Shown here: one piece after another, positions 32,701 to 43,912 of the stretch
How positions within the stretch are numbered: position 1 is the first letter of the stretch
How the letters are laid out: the number at the start of each line of letters is the position of its first letter
Source: Serendipita indica DSM 11827
Taxonomy: Eukaryota > Basidiomycota > Agaricomycetes > Sebacinales > Serendipitaceae
Direction of reading: 5' to 3'
Assembly (NCBI GenBank): GCA_910890315.1
Contig: CAJVGD010000017.1
Coordinates: 403,464-467,463, forward strand
Length of the DNA stretch: 64,000 nucleotides
Made by a program: the position numbers and the translations under genes
Notes under the pieces: model-generated
Database searches by the model: none
What the model was told of the DNA's origin: nothing
What the model saw: only the letters and a program-made list of their open reading frames with translations

Positions 32701-34278
32701 CTAGACGGTCTACGAATCGTCTCGGGATCTCACGATCAAACGATCCGGCTGTGGGATGCTACTACTGGTCAGACGTTAGGGGAACCTCTTCAAGGTCACG
32801 GAGAATTGGTCTTTGCTGTCGCATTATCACCAAATGGCTCTCGAATCGCTTCCACCTCCCCCAACACGATTCGAGTATGGGATGCAGACACCGGTCAACA
32901 GTTGGGAGAGCCTCTCCAAGGTTATGAAGGATTGGCTTTTTCCGTCGTATTCTCGCCAGATGGCTCAAGAATTGCCTCCGCCCCGAATAGCATGATTCAA
33001 ATGTGGGATGCGGTCACTGGTCAGGTGCTAGGAGAGTCATTACAAAGCCACGAAGACTCGGTGACAGGAGTTACATACTCTCCAGACGGATCGTGCATCC
33101 TCTCTGGATCAGAAGACAAGACGGTTAGATTGTGGGATACTGCCACTGGGCAGCCTTTGAGAGAGCCGCTTGGAGGTCACGAAGGAGGGGTCCACGCCAT
33201 CACACTCTCGCCAGACGGCTCACGAATCGCCTCTGGCTCAGACGACCGGACGATACGAATATGGAACGCCGCCACTGGAGAGCCCCTTGGAGAACCACTC
33301 AAAGGCCACGAAAACTCGGTTGACGCTGTTATATTCTCTCCTGACGGCTCACGAATAGTTTCTGGATCAAGTGACGCTATTCAAATACGGGATGCAGTCA
33401 CTGGAAAGGTATTGGGAGAGCCACTCAGAGGGCATGAAGGGGAGGTCAAGAGTGTTGCGTTCTCGCCAGATGGCTTGCGAATTGCCTCTGGTTCCAGCGA
33501 CACCACGATCAGACTTTGGGATGTGGTCACTGGAAAGGTATTGGGAGAACCACTCAGGGGGCACGAAAGAGAGGTTAAGAGTGTTGCATTCTCACCAGAT
33601 GGCTTGCGAGTTGCCTCTGGTTCGAGCGATGCCACGATCAGACTTTGGGATGCGGTGACTGGGCGGCCATTAGGAGGACCCTTCCGAGGTCACGAAGGAG
33701 CAGTGTTTGCTGTCGCATTCTCGCCTGATAACTCGCGGGTCGTTTCTTGCTCGTACGACCGGACAGTTCGACTGTGGAATGTAGTTACTGGCCAAGCGCT
33801 GGGAGAACTAGTCGGAACTCATCAAGGAGCAGTGTTTTCCGTCGCGTTCTCGCCAGACGGCTCGCGAATTCTATCTGGCTCGGCAGACCAGACGATCCGC
33901 GAGTGGGATGCAGATAACAGTAAGTAAATCAGCCTTGTGTGACACAACCTAACGAGGATACCATTAGGCGTAAACGCGAACGCCTCCGACCAGGGCCACG
34001 TGGGGTCTACGCCTTCCGCCCTTGAGGCAGACCGAGAGCGCACTCCTCTCGCAATTCATATACCTGGATTCGATCAGTGCACCCTTTTATGGGATGGCTG
34101 GGTGGAATCTTCTGGTAAACGTCTCTTCTGGGTGCCGCCCGACAATCGTTACGGTCTGCAGAATCCGCGCCTTCTTTTGACTATGCCGACGATGAGTCCC
34201 TTTCGTGCCACCAAACTTGACTTCACCCGGTTTCAGTGTGGTCTCTCTTGGACCAATGTTCGAACAGACACCACTTAA
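29634..34278 (+). CDS. NACHT-WD40 NLR-like protein (NLR-2), with an apparent frameshift before WD40
   Basis: Exons 29634-29846, 29894-30051, 30097-30253, 30299-30350, 30385-31883, 31931-33919, 33968-34278; about 1,460 residues if the frame is bridged. The N-terminal helical domain matches NLR-1 (TAEGSDILAPLKAACRTTK, NNREEWSDLTRRL, LNREIDDKHKQF). NACHT: Walker A GSGKST, Walker B VVLVVDALDEC, TSRPDP, NGLFIWAST, FRHPTLVEYLRR. After the intron come SAPHIYISALPFTPT and NVTRGLEKYPGLPELL. At about 32141-32150 one base seems missing (CTTTTGGTGG): the NACHT frame ends at 32188 while the WD40 frame (GGHESPVSAIAF...) starts one frame over. Fourteen WD40 repeats and the tail LFWVPPDNRYGL...WTNVR follow. 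It could be a pseudogene, an assembly error, or two separate products. Confidence 0.8.
32146..33919 (+). repeat. WD40 repeat array of NLR-2, 14 units
   Basis: Fourteen units of about 126-129 bp. Units 11 and 12 (about 33424-33680) are nearly identical at DNA and protein level (H.EVKSVAFSPDGLR.ASGSSD.TIRLWD), and unit 10 shares the VTGKVLGEPLRG end. This suggests recent within-array duplication or conversion. Confidence 0.85.
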
Positions 34279-34623
34279 CTATTTGTATGATCGATATTTA
34301 TAGTATTGTGTGGTATTGGAAGCTAATTCACTCTCCACTAGAATCACATCGAGTTAACTTCATCCTCATTTGTATTGACTAAATTCTCCCCTGCTACCTC
34401 GCGTTAATCGCCGTTTGCTCTTTGAGTGAATAAAGACGAAAGGTATGATTATCCGAATGGGCAACATACTTAGGCTTTCAGGAGCGGAGGTACCAGCGGA
34501 TTGGCACGGAGTTTGTTTCCAACCAGCACGGTCCGCTGGACATCTGACTACCGAGTATAGAATATATAAAGTTCTTTAAAATGCGCAAGAGCGCCGTTAC
34601 TTACTCCTTCTCTCCGTCTCGTC
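34279..34623. other. Intergenic between NLR-2 and M3
   Basis: Short spacer. A TATA-like AGAATATATAAAG at about 34558-34570 lies some 55 bp before the M3 start. No gene. Confidence 0.5.
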
Positions 34624-36061
34624 ATGGCTCTCGCCGTCGCCGTTTACTCCCTGTCGACCCATGCTGCTCAAGACATTGCGCCGAATATGACGGAATGTCT
34701 TCCATCTTGCGCTAGACAGTACAGAAGTCTTTCTGGGATTGTTCTGAGCTGTCTCACTACAATCTTTTTATGCATCTGGGTGTCGCTCCATCTCAATGTT
34801 CCCGAGCCTGTGGACACCAGGGGATTGGGCCGACTCAAGCGATTCAAAGTCTGGTTCAGGTCGTTTATTAGATGCACCGTTGTTCCTATCTTCGTGACAC
34901 TGGTGTTCCCAGAATGGGTTCTGGGTATTGCAGTTCTCCAGTTCGCCAAAGCCACTCAACTGGCTAAGAAGATCGGTATGCTGCAGGATAAAGTCTGATT
35001 ATTAGATAATGACTAGTGCGTTGATAGGCGGGACTCGCCAACAAGGATTCTTTATCATAATGGGTGGCTTTCATCTGTTTAGACGACACCCGGGGTCTTC
35101 AAAAAATCCAATCAGCACTATAATACAGGGCGAAGAAGAAGCACACCCACTGGTCAATATATCGGAGACTGAAGGCGGTAAGGCTGACAATGCGCCGAAT
35201 AGCAAGGCAATCCGTCTACTCGAAGAGGAGATTGGAGAGCCTGTTCATCCTCTCGATGAATTTGATATCTGTCGGCTTATCGACGCCGGTCAACTCCACT
35301 TCCCTCCTTCTGCCGAGCTACAGGACAGGTGCAAAAGCGACGAACTCGCAAAGTTCCTCGTGATAGTCCAAACGCTCTGGTTCATCGTTCAGTGTGTTGC
35401 TCGGAAAGTCAACAAGCTCCCACTTACTGAGCTCGAGGTCATTACGCTCGGTTATACTCTACTCACGGTGTCAATGTACATTGCATGGTGGGACAAGCCC
35501 TACCGGGTGACGTTCCCAATACGTGTGTATGCAACGCTCCCCGGACGTACAAAAGAACAAGAAGAGATAAAGTGGAATATGGAGAGGTATTCATTTCGGG
35601 ACATGGCCTTTGGGTATGCCACAGGCACTCAGGATGATGCCGTCGACCTACGGAGTGTCAGAGAAATTCCCATGTTTTCCTCTGGGTACATAAAGAATAA
35701 AGGTCTCACCGAGTTTGTCGGGATTCTGACCACAGTCATTGTTGGGATGGTCTTTGGTGCTGTCCACTTTCTTGCGTGGTCGTCGCCCTTTCCATCTCAC
35801 CATATGCAGTTCCTCTGGCGATTCGCCACAATTGTGATGACTGCAGTTCCACCTGCTGCAGTTATACTCTTCATGTTTACTGCGGTAATCGAAGGGTGCT
35901 TCTCCCCGGATAAGTCGATCCTTTACTTCCTACTTCTATTGACGCCATTATACTTTGTTGGGAGAGGGATAACGATTGTGCTTGCGCTAGTGACGCTCGC
36001 ATCACTCCCACTCGAGGCATATCGAGACGTTGAGTGGTCCGACTTGTTTCCCCACATCTAG
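34624..36061 (+). CDS. Multi-pass membrane protein, third family copy (M3)
   Basis: Exons 34624-34975 and 35028-36061 give 461 residues, intact. Starts MALAVAVYSLSTHAAQ, with ECLPSCARQYRS before span 1. The shared landmarks are FPEWVLGIAVLQFAKATQLAKK, QQGFFIIMGGFHLF, HPLDEFDICRLIDAGQLHFPP, WWDKPYRVTFPIRVYATLPGRT, TTVIVGMVFGAVHFLAW and the end VEWSDLFPHI. The acidic insert after the first exon varies in length between copies (M1 is shorter). Exon-1 length (352 nt) and intron phase are the same in all three copies. It follows NLR-2 directly, so the order here is M1, NLR remnant, M2, NLR-2, M3. Confidence 0.82.
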
Positions 36062-36171
36062 ATCTTGTTACAGATACTACTTTGTACGATTATGTAATAT
36101 TCTAGTGTGAACGGGGCTAATTCATTCTCCACTCGAAATCACGTTCGTTGGACTCCGCCATTCCGTGGGCG

Positions 36172-36178
36172 TATATAT
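36172..36178 (+). promoter_or_regulatory. TATA box of the carnitine acetyltransferase gene
   Basis: TATATAT lies 75 bp before the upstream (mitochondrial-form) ATG at 36247 and about 210 bp before the internal ATG at 36386. Confidence 0.5.
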
Positions 36179-36246
36179 CCGGCAAACCCTGGTCGATACC
36201 CTCTGTCGTCTTCCCGGTTTTCCCATTTCAAAGCAGCAATTTGTTC

Positions 36247-38476
36247 ATGTTGCGGCGGCTGTCCCTCTCCCGTTCTCGCCTTGTTCCTTCGCTCGTGCCT
36301 CGTTCCGCCCAAACCCCCGTCCTAATCGTCCGTCATGCTTTCTTTTATGTCAGTTTTTGGCTAATATTATACTCTGTGATTATAGATGTCGCGTAAACAG
36401 TCTGGATCCGTTGGTACCATGCTCGCACACGAAGCCGAGCTGCCAGGACTTCCCGTACCCAGTATCCAATCTACAGCAGAAAAGTATCTAGAAACGACCC
36501 GTCCACACCTCACACCATCCGAGTTTCGCACAACGCAGCTCGCCGTCAACGACTTTATTTCGTCTCCGCTCGTCCGGCGATTGCAAACGCGTCTCGAGGA
36601 ACGCGCAGCCAGCGAGAAGAGTGCTGGGAGGAACAACTGGCTCAGCGAATGGTGGAATGATGTTGCGTATGTCCTTATTTTCCACTTGAACCGGCTGGTG
36701 CTGATTGTATGAGGACAGCTACATGGCATACCGAGACCCTGTCGTCGTTTTCGTTAGCTACTTTTACGTACACATGGCTGGACAATCAGGCAAAGGACGA
36801 GATGCGCGTGCGGCAGAACTCTTAAAGGGTCTCCTCATGTTTAGACAACTCGTCGAGAGCCAAAAGCTCGAGCCGGAAAAGGTCAAGGACTATTATCTTG
36901 CCATGAGCTCGTACAAGTGGTTGTATGTTGCACGTATCTCGTCATTTGGGAGCTTGCTCACAAAGCCTTTGCGCAGATTCAACGCTACCCGACTGCCGAC
37001 TGCCGGTTCCGACACTGCCAAAAAGTACCCAGCCGACTCGCACAACCACGTCGTATTCATTCGCAAGAATCGTTTCTACGAAGTTCCGGTTGCTATCGAC
37101 GGCAAGGAGCTCTCCGTGGCAGACTTGGAAGCGCTGATTGCCAAGGTTGTCGCTGCGGCAGACAAAGCCGGTGCTGGACCAGCTGTCGGTGCACTCACGA
37201 GTGATAATCGAGATATTTGGACAGAAGCTCGCAAGCATCTCGCGTCGGTTGGTCATAATTCAAAGACGCTTGAGAGGATCGACTCGGCGATTGTGGTTAT
37301 CCCGCTCGACGATACGTCGCCTACCTCGCGTGAAGAACTCAGCTGGGCTTGTTGGACTGGTGCGAATGGAGGGTCTGGTCCTGGGAATCGCTGGTTCGAC
37401 AAGCACCAGTTGATCGTCTTTGACAATGCTCGAAGTGGTTTCCTCGGTGAACACAGCTGCATGGTATGTGTGACTCTCAGCGATCAACGTATGGTTGATA
37501 ACGTTTGTTCAAGGACGGCACACCGACGTTGAGGATGACAGAGTTTATGATCGGAGCTGCTGCCTCTGGCAAGATCCCCACTGAGGGTTCTCCAGCCTCC
37601 AATCTTCCTGAACCAAAAGAGCTCACGTTTGAACTGGACGACAAGGCAAAGAAGGCGATTCAAGTCTCGGAAGCCAACTTTGCCGACCTAATTGGCCAAC
37701 ATGAGCTCGAGGTATGAAATTTCCTGATGCAACTTTCTACTTTAGCTGACGGTTTATAGGTGCTTCAATACGAAGGGCTCGGAAAGAATACTCTCAAGAC
37801 GTACAAAATCTCACCAGATGCCACTGCGCAACTCATCAAGCAACTGGCGCTCCACAAGCTCCATGGTCGGCCTGGAGTCTGCTATGAGAGTGCACAAACG
37901 CGCAAGTTTGCCTTGGGCCGAACCGAAGTCATTCGCGCCGCGAGTCAGGAGAGCAAAGAGTGGGCAGAGGCCATGCTCAAGGGCGAAAAGACGGATGCGG
38001 ACAAGATGGTCTTGTTCAAGAAAGCTGTGAACCGACACTTGCAGTATGCAGCGTGGGCTGCCGACGGTCAAGGCGTCGACCGACATCTATTTGGACTGAA
38101 GAGACTGCTCAAGGAGGGTGAAGTGAGCTATTTTTACTCTTTTTGTGTAGGGGATTTCTTGCTGACGATCATATAGGAGACACCGAGATTATACGAGGAT
38201 ATTGCGTTCAGTCGCACGAATCATTGGGAACTGAGCACGAGCAATCTCAGCAGCAAATGGCTAGACGGCTGGGGCTACGGTGAGGTTGTTCCAGATGGGT
38301 ATGGCTTGTCGTATTCGATTGGGGATGGGTATATTCGTTGGACAATGACTTGTCTCAAGGAGATGGGTAAAAAGGACAAAGGAGCAAAGGACTTGAAGCA
38401 GGCTCTCACGGAGGCAGCGGACATGGTCAAGGCACTCTTGGAATCGACTGCTAGCGAACCAAAGGCCAAGCTATAG
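36247..38476 (+). CDS. Carnitine O-acetyltransferase, dual mitochondrial/peroxisomal form
   Basis: Exons 36247-36348, 36386-36666, 36719-36922, 36977-37463, 37514-37711, 37760-38122, 38177-38476. The long form has 644 residues; the form starting at ATG 36386 has 610. Exon 1 encodes a 34-residue Arg/Ser/Leu-rich leader without acidic residues (MLRRLSLSRSRLVP..), a mitochondrial presequence, spliced in phase through a 37-nt intron with a CTAAT branch site to MSRKQSGSV. The body shows family motifs: LPGLPVPSI, YRDPVVVFVSYFY, SYKWLFNATRLP, the catalytic His in GEHSCMDGTPT (formed across a splice), GRPGVCYESAQTRKF and DGYGLSYSI. The C-terminus is AKL, a PTS1 peroxisomal signal. It moves acetyl groups between CoA and carnitine, which lets acetyl-CoA from beta-oxidation reach mitochondria. 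It is the fungal counterpart of yeast Cat2. Confidence 0.92.
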
Positions 38477-39027
38477 CCAGATGTGTTCGGTTATTCGTTG
38501 TAGCGTATAGAGTTGGCTTAGCCGGATATATCTTGTCTTGTTAATGTCGTGAGAGTCATGCCGAGATTTACCACTCTTATTCCGAACTTCAGTGGTGTTC
38601 TTGTGATTTTGTAGTCATCTCCGATGGTAAATTGTTGAGCCCTCGCTTGCACCTAGGCATGGCCAGACCGACCTCGGGCTAGGTCTATGGGGCCGCCTGA
38701 CGCGCCGAGGACACACACGAGCGGCAGGGAACCAGTGCACAGAAACCGGAATACAACGGGAATTCTTGGAATATTAAACTCAATGGACGCCTATTGCATC
38801 CAGACCAGGCTCGAGCTCGAAAACAATCTGGGAACCTTCTGATGATACGCGGAGGAGTGTACACACTCTAAGGAACACTAAACAACGGCCGGTCGGGGGC
38901 ATCCTTATGGAAGTCCCGACTCGCCGTATAAAAAGAGTCTACCTGGAGGCAACAGCACATTCTCCCATCCTTCACGACTGTTGAAAACAACTCGACTTTT
39001 AATCCCTACAAGCGACTTCGCATAACC
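38477..39027. other. Intergenic, promoter of the GMC oxidoreductase
   Basis: Contains the 3' flank of the carnitine acetyltransferase and, near its end, the strong TATA box at 38927. No further gene seen. Confidence 0.5.
38927..38934 (+). promoter_or_regulatory. TATA box of the GMC oxidoreductase gene
   Basis: GTATAAAAAG context, about 100 bp before the ATG at 39028: the best TATA box in the window. It fits a highly inducible secreted enzyme. Confidence 0.65.
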
Positions 39028-41240
39028 ATGCGACACTTTGCCCCGACGGCGCCACTCATCACCGTCTCCCTCCTCACGCTCAGAGGAGCTCTTGGTCTGG
39101 CTTTTGATCACTCTTACATTGGAGCAAGAGCTGTGTACAATCCTTCGACACTCAATGGTGAGCGCCCTCTTTGCGCTATTCGATGACTTTTTGACACCTC
39201 TGCAGACAAGTATGACTTTGTCATCGTCGGAGGTGGCCTCGCGGGCCTTGTGCTCGCTGGGCGCCTTGCAGAAGATTCTTCAACCTCTGTGCTTGTCCTC
39301 GAAGCAGGAATCACAGGGGACGAGGTTATAGACACCATCAACCACCCTGCCAATGCCTTTTACGCCGGTCTCGTCAACAGCGACCACGACTGGCAGTGGA
39401 AGACGCAGCCACAATCGGGAGCCAACAACCGTGTCATGAACTGGCCCGGTGGAAAGCTCCTCGGTGGGTCCTCTGCCATGAACGGATGCTACCTCGTCCG
39501 ACCCAGCAAGATTGAAATCGACGCCTGGCATGATCTCCTCAGTGGACTCGATGGCGCCGACAATTGGACGAGCGACAAGTTTTTCGCCGCCATGGACAAG
39601 TCTGAGACATTTACGCCCCCCTCGGACGCGATTCAGGCGACGGGAAATATCCACTACGTAGCGAGTTCCCATGGCTCTTCTGGTCCCATTCATGCCACGT
39701 ATCCTGCTTAGTAAGTCGTCTATGTTGATTTTGGATTGGCTACACTTGCTAATTCGTTTCCCAGCATGCCAGAAGTCCTTGGCCGATGGACGGATACACT
39801 CGCCAATGTTGGTATCCACACCTCTTCTGATCCATCCGGTGGAGACAACACTGGTGCATTTGTCACCACCTCGACGATCAACCCGACCAACTGGACCCGC
39901 TCATACTCCAAGACGGCCTACATTGATCCCTTCTACCGCCCCAATTTACATATCCTCACCGAGGCTCCTGTCACTCGTCTGATTTTCTCTGACACCAAAG
40001 CCACAGCAGTCGAGTATGGTCAAGATAGGAAGACGGTCAACGTTGGTAAAGAGGTTATCGTCAGCGGTGGACCAATAGGTTCTCCAGCCATGCTCATGAG
40101 GAGTGGTGTTGGCCCAAAGGACGTTTTGGACGCAGCCGGTGTGACCACAGTCGTCGAGCTTCCAGGTGTCGGACAACATCTTCAAGACCATCTTGCATCG
40201 GCAGTCACCTTTACCACCAATGTGGAAACGGCAGGCAGTGTCCACGCCAACACACAAGATCCTCGTGCTACCGTACGTCTCCAGATCTATAGGAATGCAC
40301 ATAATCTAACGGTTTGATAGACACCCGAGTTTTTGTCGTATGTCAACGACGCTATCGCATATGTTACGGCAAGCGAATTGATTGTGAGCATCCTCTTTCT
40401 CTACGTGAATATCGTGCTAAACGCCTCTAGGGTGATGCATCCATCTTTAGCAATGAACTCGCCGGCCAGATCGACAGTGCTGCGGCGCAAGTTCCCTCGT
40501 CAGACTCGTCAGTGATTGCAGGATTCAAGGCCGTCTACCAAGCTTCGACCAGGCTTCTCACGACATCCTCTGGTCAAGTCGAGATCCTGCTCTCGCTTAC
40601 TGGTAACGGTATCATTGCAGTTCAGGCCGCCGTCCAGAGGCCGTTCAGCCAAGGTCGCCTTTATATCAACTCTTCTAATCCCTTTGATCCCCCCGTCATC
40701 GACCCGCATTACATGGCCAACCCAGCGGACTTGACCCTCCTCCGCGAAGGCCTCAAAATTGCCCGAAGCATCGGACAAACCGAGCCGCTCAACGCGTCCA
40801 TTACAGGTGAACAATCCCCCGGAGCAAACATTACGAGTGATGCCGACTGGGACGCGTGGATCCTCAACGACTTCCACACCGAATACCACCCCGGATGCAG
40901 TTGTTCCATGTTGCCAAAGGACCAAGGTGGTGTCGTCGACGCTCACCTCAAGGTCTACGGTCTCGACAACGTTCGTGTCGTCGATTCTTCCGTGTTCCCG
41001 ATCGAGTTTGCTGCACATATGATGGCACCCACATACGGACTTGCCGAACAGGCTGCCGACATCATCAAGGCCCAGTACTCTCTTGCGGGTAGTGGCAATA
41101 GTGGCAACGGAAATGGTGGTAGCAATGGCGGCTCTGGCTCTGGTAACGGCGGTAGTCATCCAAACAGCGCCTTGCCTCGCATCACGGGCTCGTTGACTGC
41201 TGGATTCGTCCTCGTTGGCGTTCTTTGTTCCCTTCTATAA
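39028..41240 (+). CDS. Secreted GMC oxidoreductase, aryl-alcohol-oxidase-like, probably GPI-anchored
   Basis: Exons 39028-39157, 39206-39710, 39765-40272, 40321-40383, 40431-41240. A signal peptide (residues 1-24) precedes the FAD-binding motif DFVIVGGGLAGLVLAGRLAE and VLVLEAG. GMC signature 1 is GGKLLGGSSAMNG; signature 2 lies in GPIGSPAMLMRSGVGP. The active-site region reads YHPGCSCSMLP (usually HP.GTCSM), and the second conserved His is in FAAHMMAPTYGLAEQAAD. The end is a Gly/Ser/Asn-rich linker (41085-41160) followed by a hydrophobic C-terminus (GFVLVGVLCSLL), the layout of a GPI-anchor signal. It would oxidise an alcohol or sugar with release of hydrogen peroxide at the cell surface or wall; the substrate is unknown. 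Confidence 0.88.
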
Positions 41241-41546
41241 TCCCATATGATCCCCTTCCTCTCACTCGGACATCTTTCCTCTTCTCCTTCCCATCTCACC
41301 TTTTCGTTTCTCTCAAGGACAGGGTGCCTTCCCTTCAATGTTCCATCTCATGTTCTCCTCACCTGGTTGTAATTGCTCGTTGAGACGCCCGCGGTCTCCG
41401 GTACGGACCTTCCCTTATAAACTTGAACCAACCAGAGATTCATCCTTACATCGCGCATCATGTATCCTTATTATGTAACGACCCAATGACGACTCAGACA
41501 CAAGTTCTCGTCCCAAATAAGATCTCTTCAGATAATACCTATAGAA
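41241..41546. other. Convergent 3' flanks
   Basis: Spacer between the convergent GMC oxidoreductase and phosphatidylserine synthase genes; pyrimidine-rich after 41250. No gene seen. Confidence 0.45.
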
Positions 41547-43628
41547 CTATTGAACCTTGAGAGTCTTTCTCTGCCCCCGAAGAAGATAGCGGCGTGACGC
41601 GGGAACGCCAAACTACAATAACTGAGTCTAGTACCAAATTAGATGAGAAGAACCGTACCTTGACAGTTGGATACACGATTAGCAGCGTCGCGATCGTGCT
41701 CAAAAATATTTTAATGTTCTTTGGCATTGGCTCTGGGAACATTCCCTTGCTCCACTTGACAATGACGAGGAGCTCGGTTATGATTGTCGCTAGCAAGAGC
41801 CAAGTATGTTGGCCCATGCGCACCGCACGGCTAGGTCCAGTTAGTACAGCATCGCACGTAGAGCATCTGCAACATACCGTGAATCGTTCATGTACTGGTA
41901 GAGTTCACGTACAGCTGGCAGCCCGCATAAGCTGTGAATTATTAGCCAAGGCATGTAATACTTTGATGCACTTACAATACCCCAACTAAGCGAGCGATGA
42001 CAAATGGATGTGACGGCTCCATCCAGAGCAGGAATTTGAGATAAAAGGGGTTGAGTTCCGCCGCAAGAAAGACCGACAGAAGTAATACCACAGTAAAGTA
42101 CGCTGTGAACGACGTTGTTCCACCCCACTCAAAGCTCGTGAAGTCGTGAGGTGAGAATTGCTTGAGAACCTTTTTGGTATTTCGACGAATCGCACCAGGA
42201 CGTTTTGTTTTGGACGAGGACGCCGGGGGAGCTGGAGTTTGTTCGGCCGGTTTGGGTGTCAATTCTTCGTCTTCAATGGATACTGATTGCTTGTGTCGGA
42301 ATGAAAATCGGCGAGTATGAGCAAATGAGAATGGCCTGATCTTGCGCCATGAGAAGTGCTTGACCTGGAGATACTCGCATGTCTTCATCCCGACGAACAA
42401 GCCAAACCAATTGCAGAGCAGAACATCGAGGATCCAATGGTCCCACCAGCATTCGGCAAAGTTTGCCAGTTGATGTTGAAGAGAGTACTCTGCGAATTCG
42501 AATGCAATACTAAGGATCTACGGATGGTGAGCCGCATCCATTGGATCAAAAGGTGCCTACCCAGCAGAACCAATAGTCTCTCAAGATGAGAGCCTTTCCG
42601 AACCATCCTAGAGTGTGGGCAATACACTGCGACCGTTAGAAAGAGCATCGTAATAGGCGACGTCTTACAAATATATCCAATGCGTTCTGACAATGTGTCA
42701 GTACGAGTCAAACTATCCACGAGTGAGCTCACCCATAGAGTACCAATGCTTAAAGAACAATCTTCTGCATAGCTTTTCTCCGGTAACGGTTTTCCCAGAT
42801 TAGAGTCGAGCAGTACCATGTATTGGCGTGCTGTGTTGAGATCCTGGAATAAGAGAAACACCATGGCCAGTTCGTAGAGCAGGTTCACAGCTAGAACCAC
42901 CCGCCAGAAGGCAGGGTGAGGCCGAATAAAGGGTCCATCTCGGAATTGAATCATGGCAAATAGTCTACGCCAAATCAGTATTGACGATGAGGGAGGACGC
43001 CGTTGAGGCGACAAAGGAAACTGACAAGAATCCCGATATAATAGCATATATACCCCTATATAAAGCTCAGCATCAGCGGTCATTGACGCCGAGCAAACGT
43101 GCGCACAATCGTTGTTTCGAGCGCCCTTCCTCGAGCACGTCTGTCGACATGCCGATATACGCCAGAATTGACATTGCAAAGAACAATATCGTGAGCGTGA
43201 TTGGTTTGAATACGAATCTCCAGAGTTGTCGTCAGTATACCAGCGAGAAGCGAGTTGAATCGCAGTTTTTACTCGACAGAAGTATCATTTTTCTCTTGAA
43301 ACGGTTGAATCTTTGCGTAGGATTGCGTCCGGTCAGCCTGGATTGCAGGAGCGCAATTAGCGTGTTAGCGTGCATGACGTTACTGCTCTGAAAAGCTCAC
43401 GCACGTCGTACCCTGAAAGCAGGTGAGAGAGAGAGACTCAGCAACGAAACGAGAAAAGTAGACGAGCAACGCACACCGAACAGGTCCGTTGATGCCCGGT
43501 GTTGGCTCAACTTCAGTCTGCGGGCTCAGCGCACCAGCGTCTGTTTCTTCTTCTAGTGGGTTAGAAGTCGGATATTCTGTTCGAGGAGCGTTTGGGCTGA
43601 TGTCCGGTGGGAAGCCCGTGGTGGCCAT
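41547..43628 (-). CDS. Phosphatidylserine synthase, base-exchange (PTDSS) type
   Basis: Probable start MATTGFPPDIS at 43628; at least eight exons, of which the first few are only partly resolved. Recognisable pieces in order: a first span FFAMSILAYIGMSTDVLEEG; RDGPFIRPHPAFWRVV; LLFQDLNTARQYMVLLDSNLG; GWFGKALILRDYWFCW; the hallmark LANFAECWWDHWILDVLLCN and GLFVGMKTCEYLQ; then AAELNPFYLKFLLWM and HPFVIARLVGVF, RELYQYMNDSR and TWLLLATIITELLVIVKW. These match animal PTDSS1/2 closely in order and wording. The enzyme swaps the head group of phosphatidylcholine or -ethanolamine for serine in the ER. Most ascomycete yeasts use the unrelated CDP-DAG type (Cho1), so the base-exchange type here is worth noting. 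A basic, Ser/Pro-rich insert (about 42150-42330) precedes the last spans. Confidence 0.85.
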
Positions 43629-43912
43629 GGTACAAGTTTGGCTCTATTGAGTGAGCCTCGTTTCTCAGACACTCGTTTCAAACATCTTGATACTACTAGA
43701 GCGTGAATTTCACGTAGATGTCGTACAACTGTCATGAACATAAGAAGGAACGTGGATTCGCAGGAGAGCGAAGGCCCGAAACAAAGGAGTGTGTGGGACG
43801 AAGCATAAAGCGTCGAAAGTCACGAGGTCCATACGAGAAGAGAGGAAGTTGAAAGCGGAGCTAGGCAGAAGGGATGCGGGACGAGAGCTCGACGGGAATG
43901 GAAAGCGGTGAC

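Noticed and set aside
32762-32968. Many open frames antisense or out of frame within WD40 arrays
   Set aside because: Shadows produced by the periodic repeats; the in-frame WD40 reading explains them.
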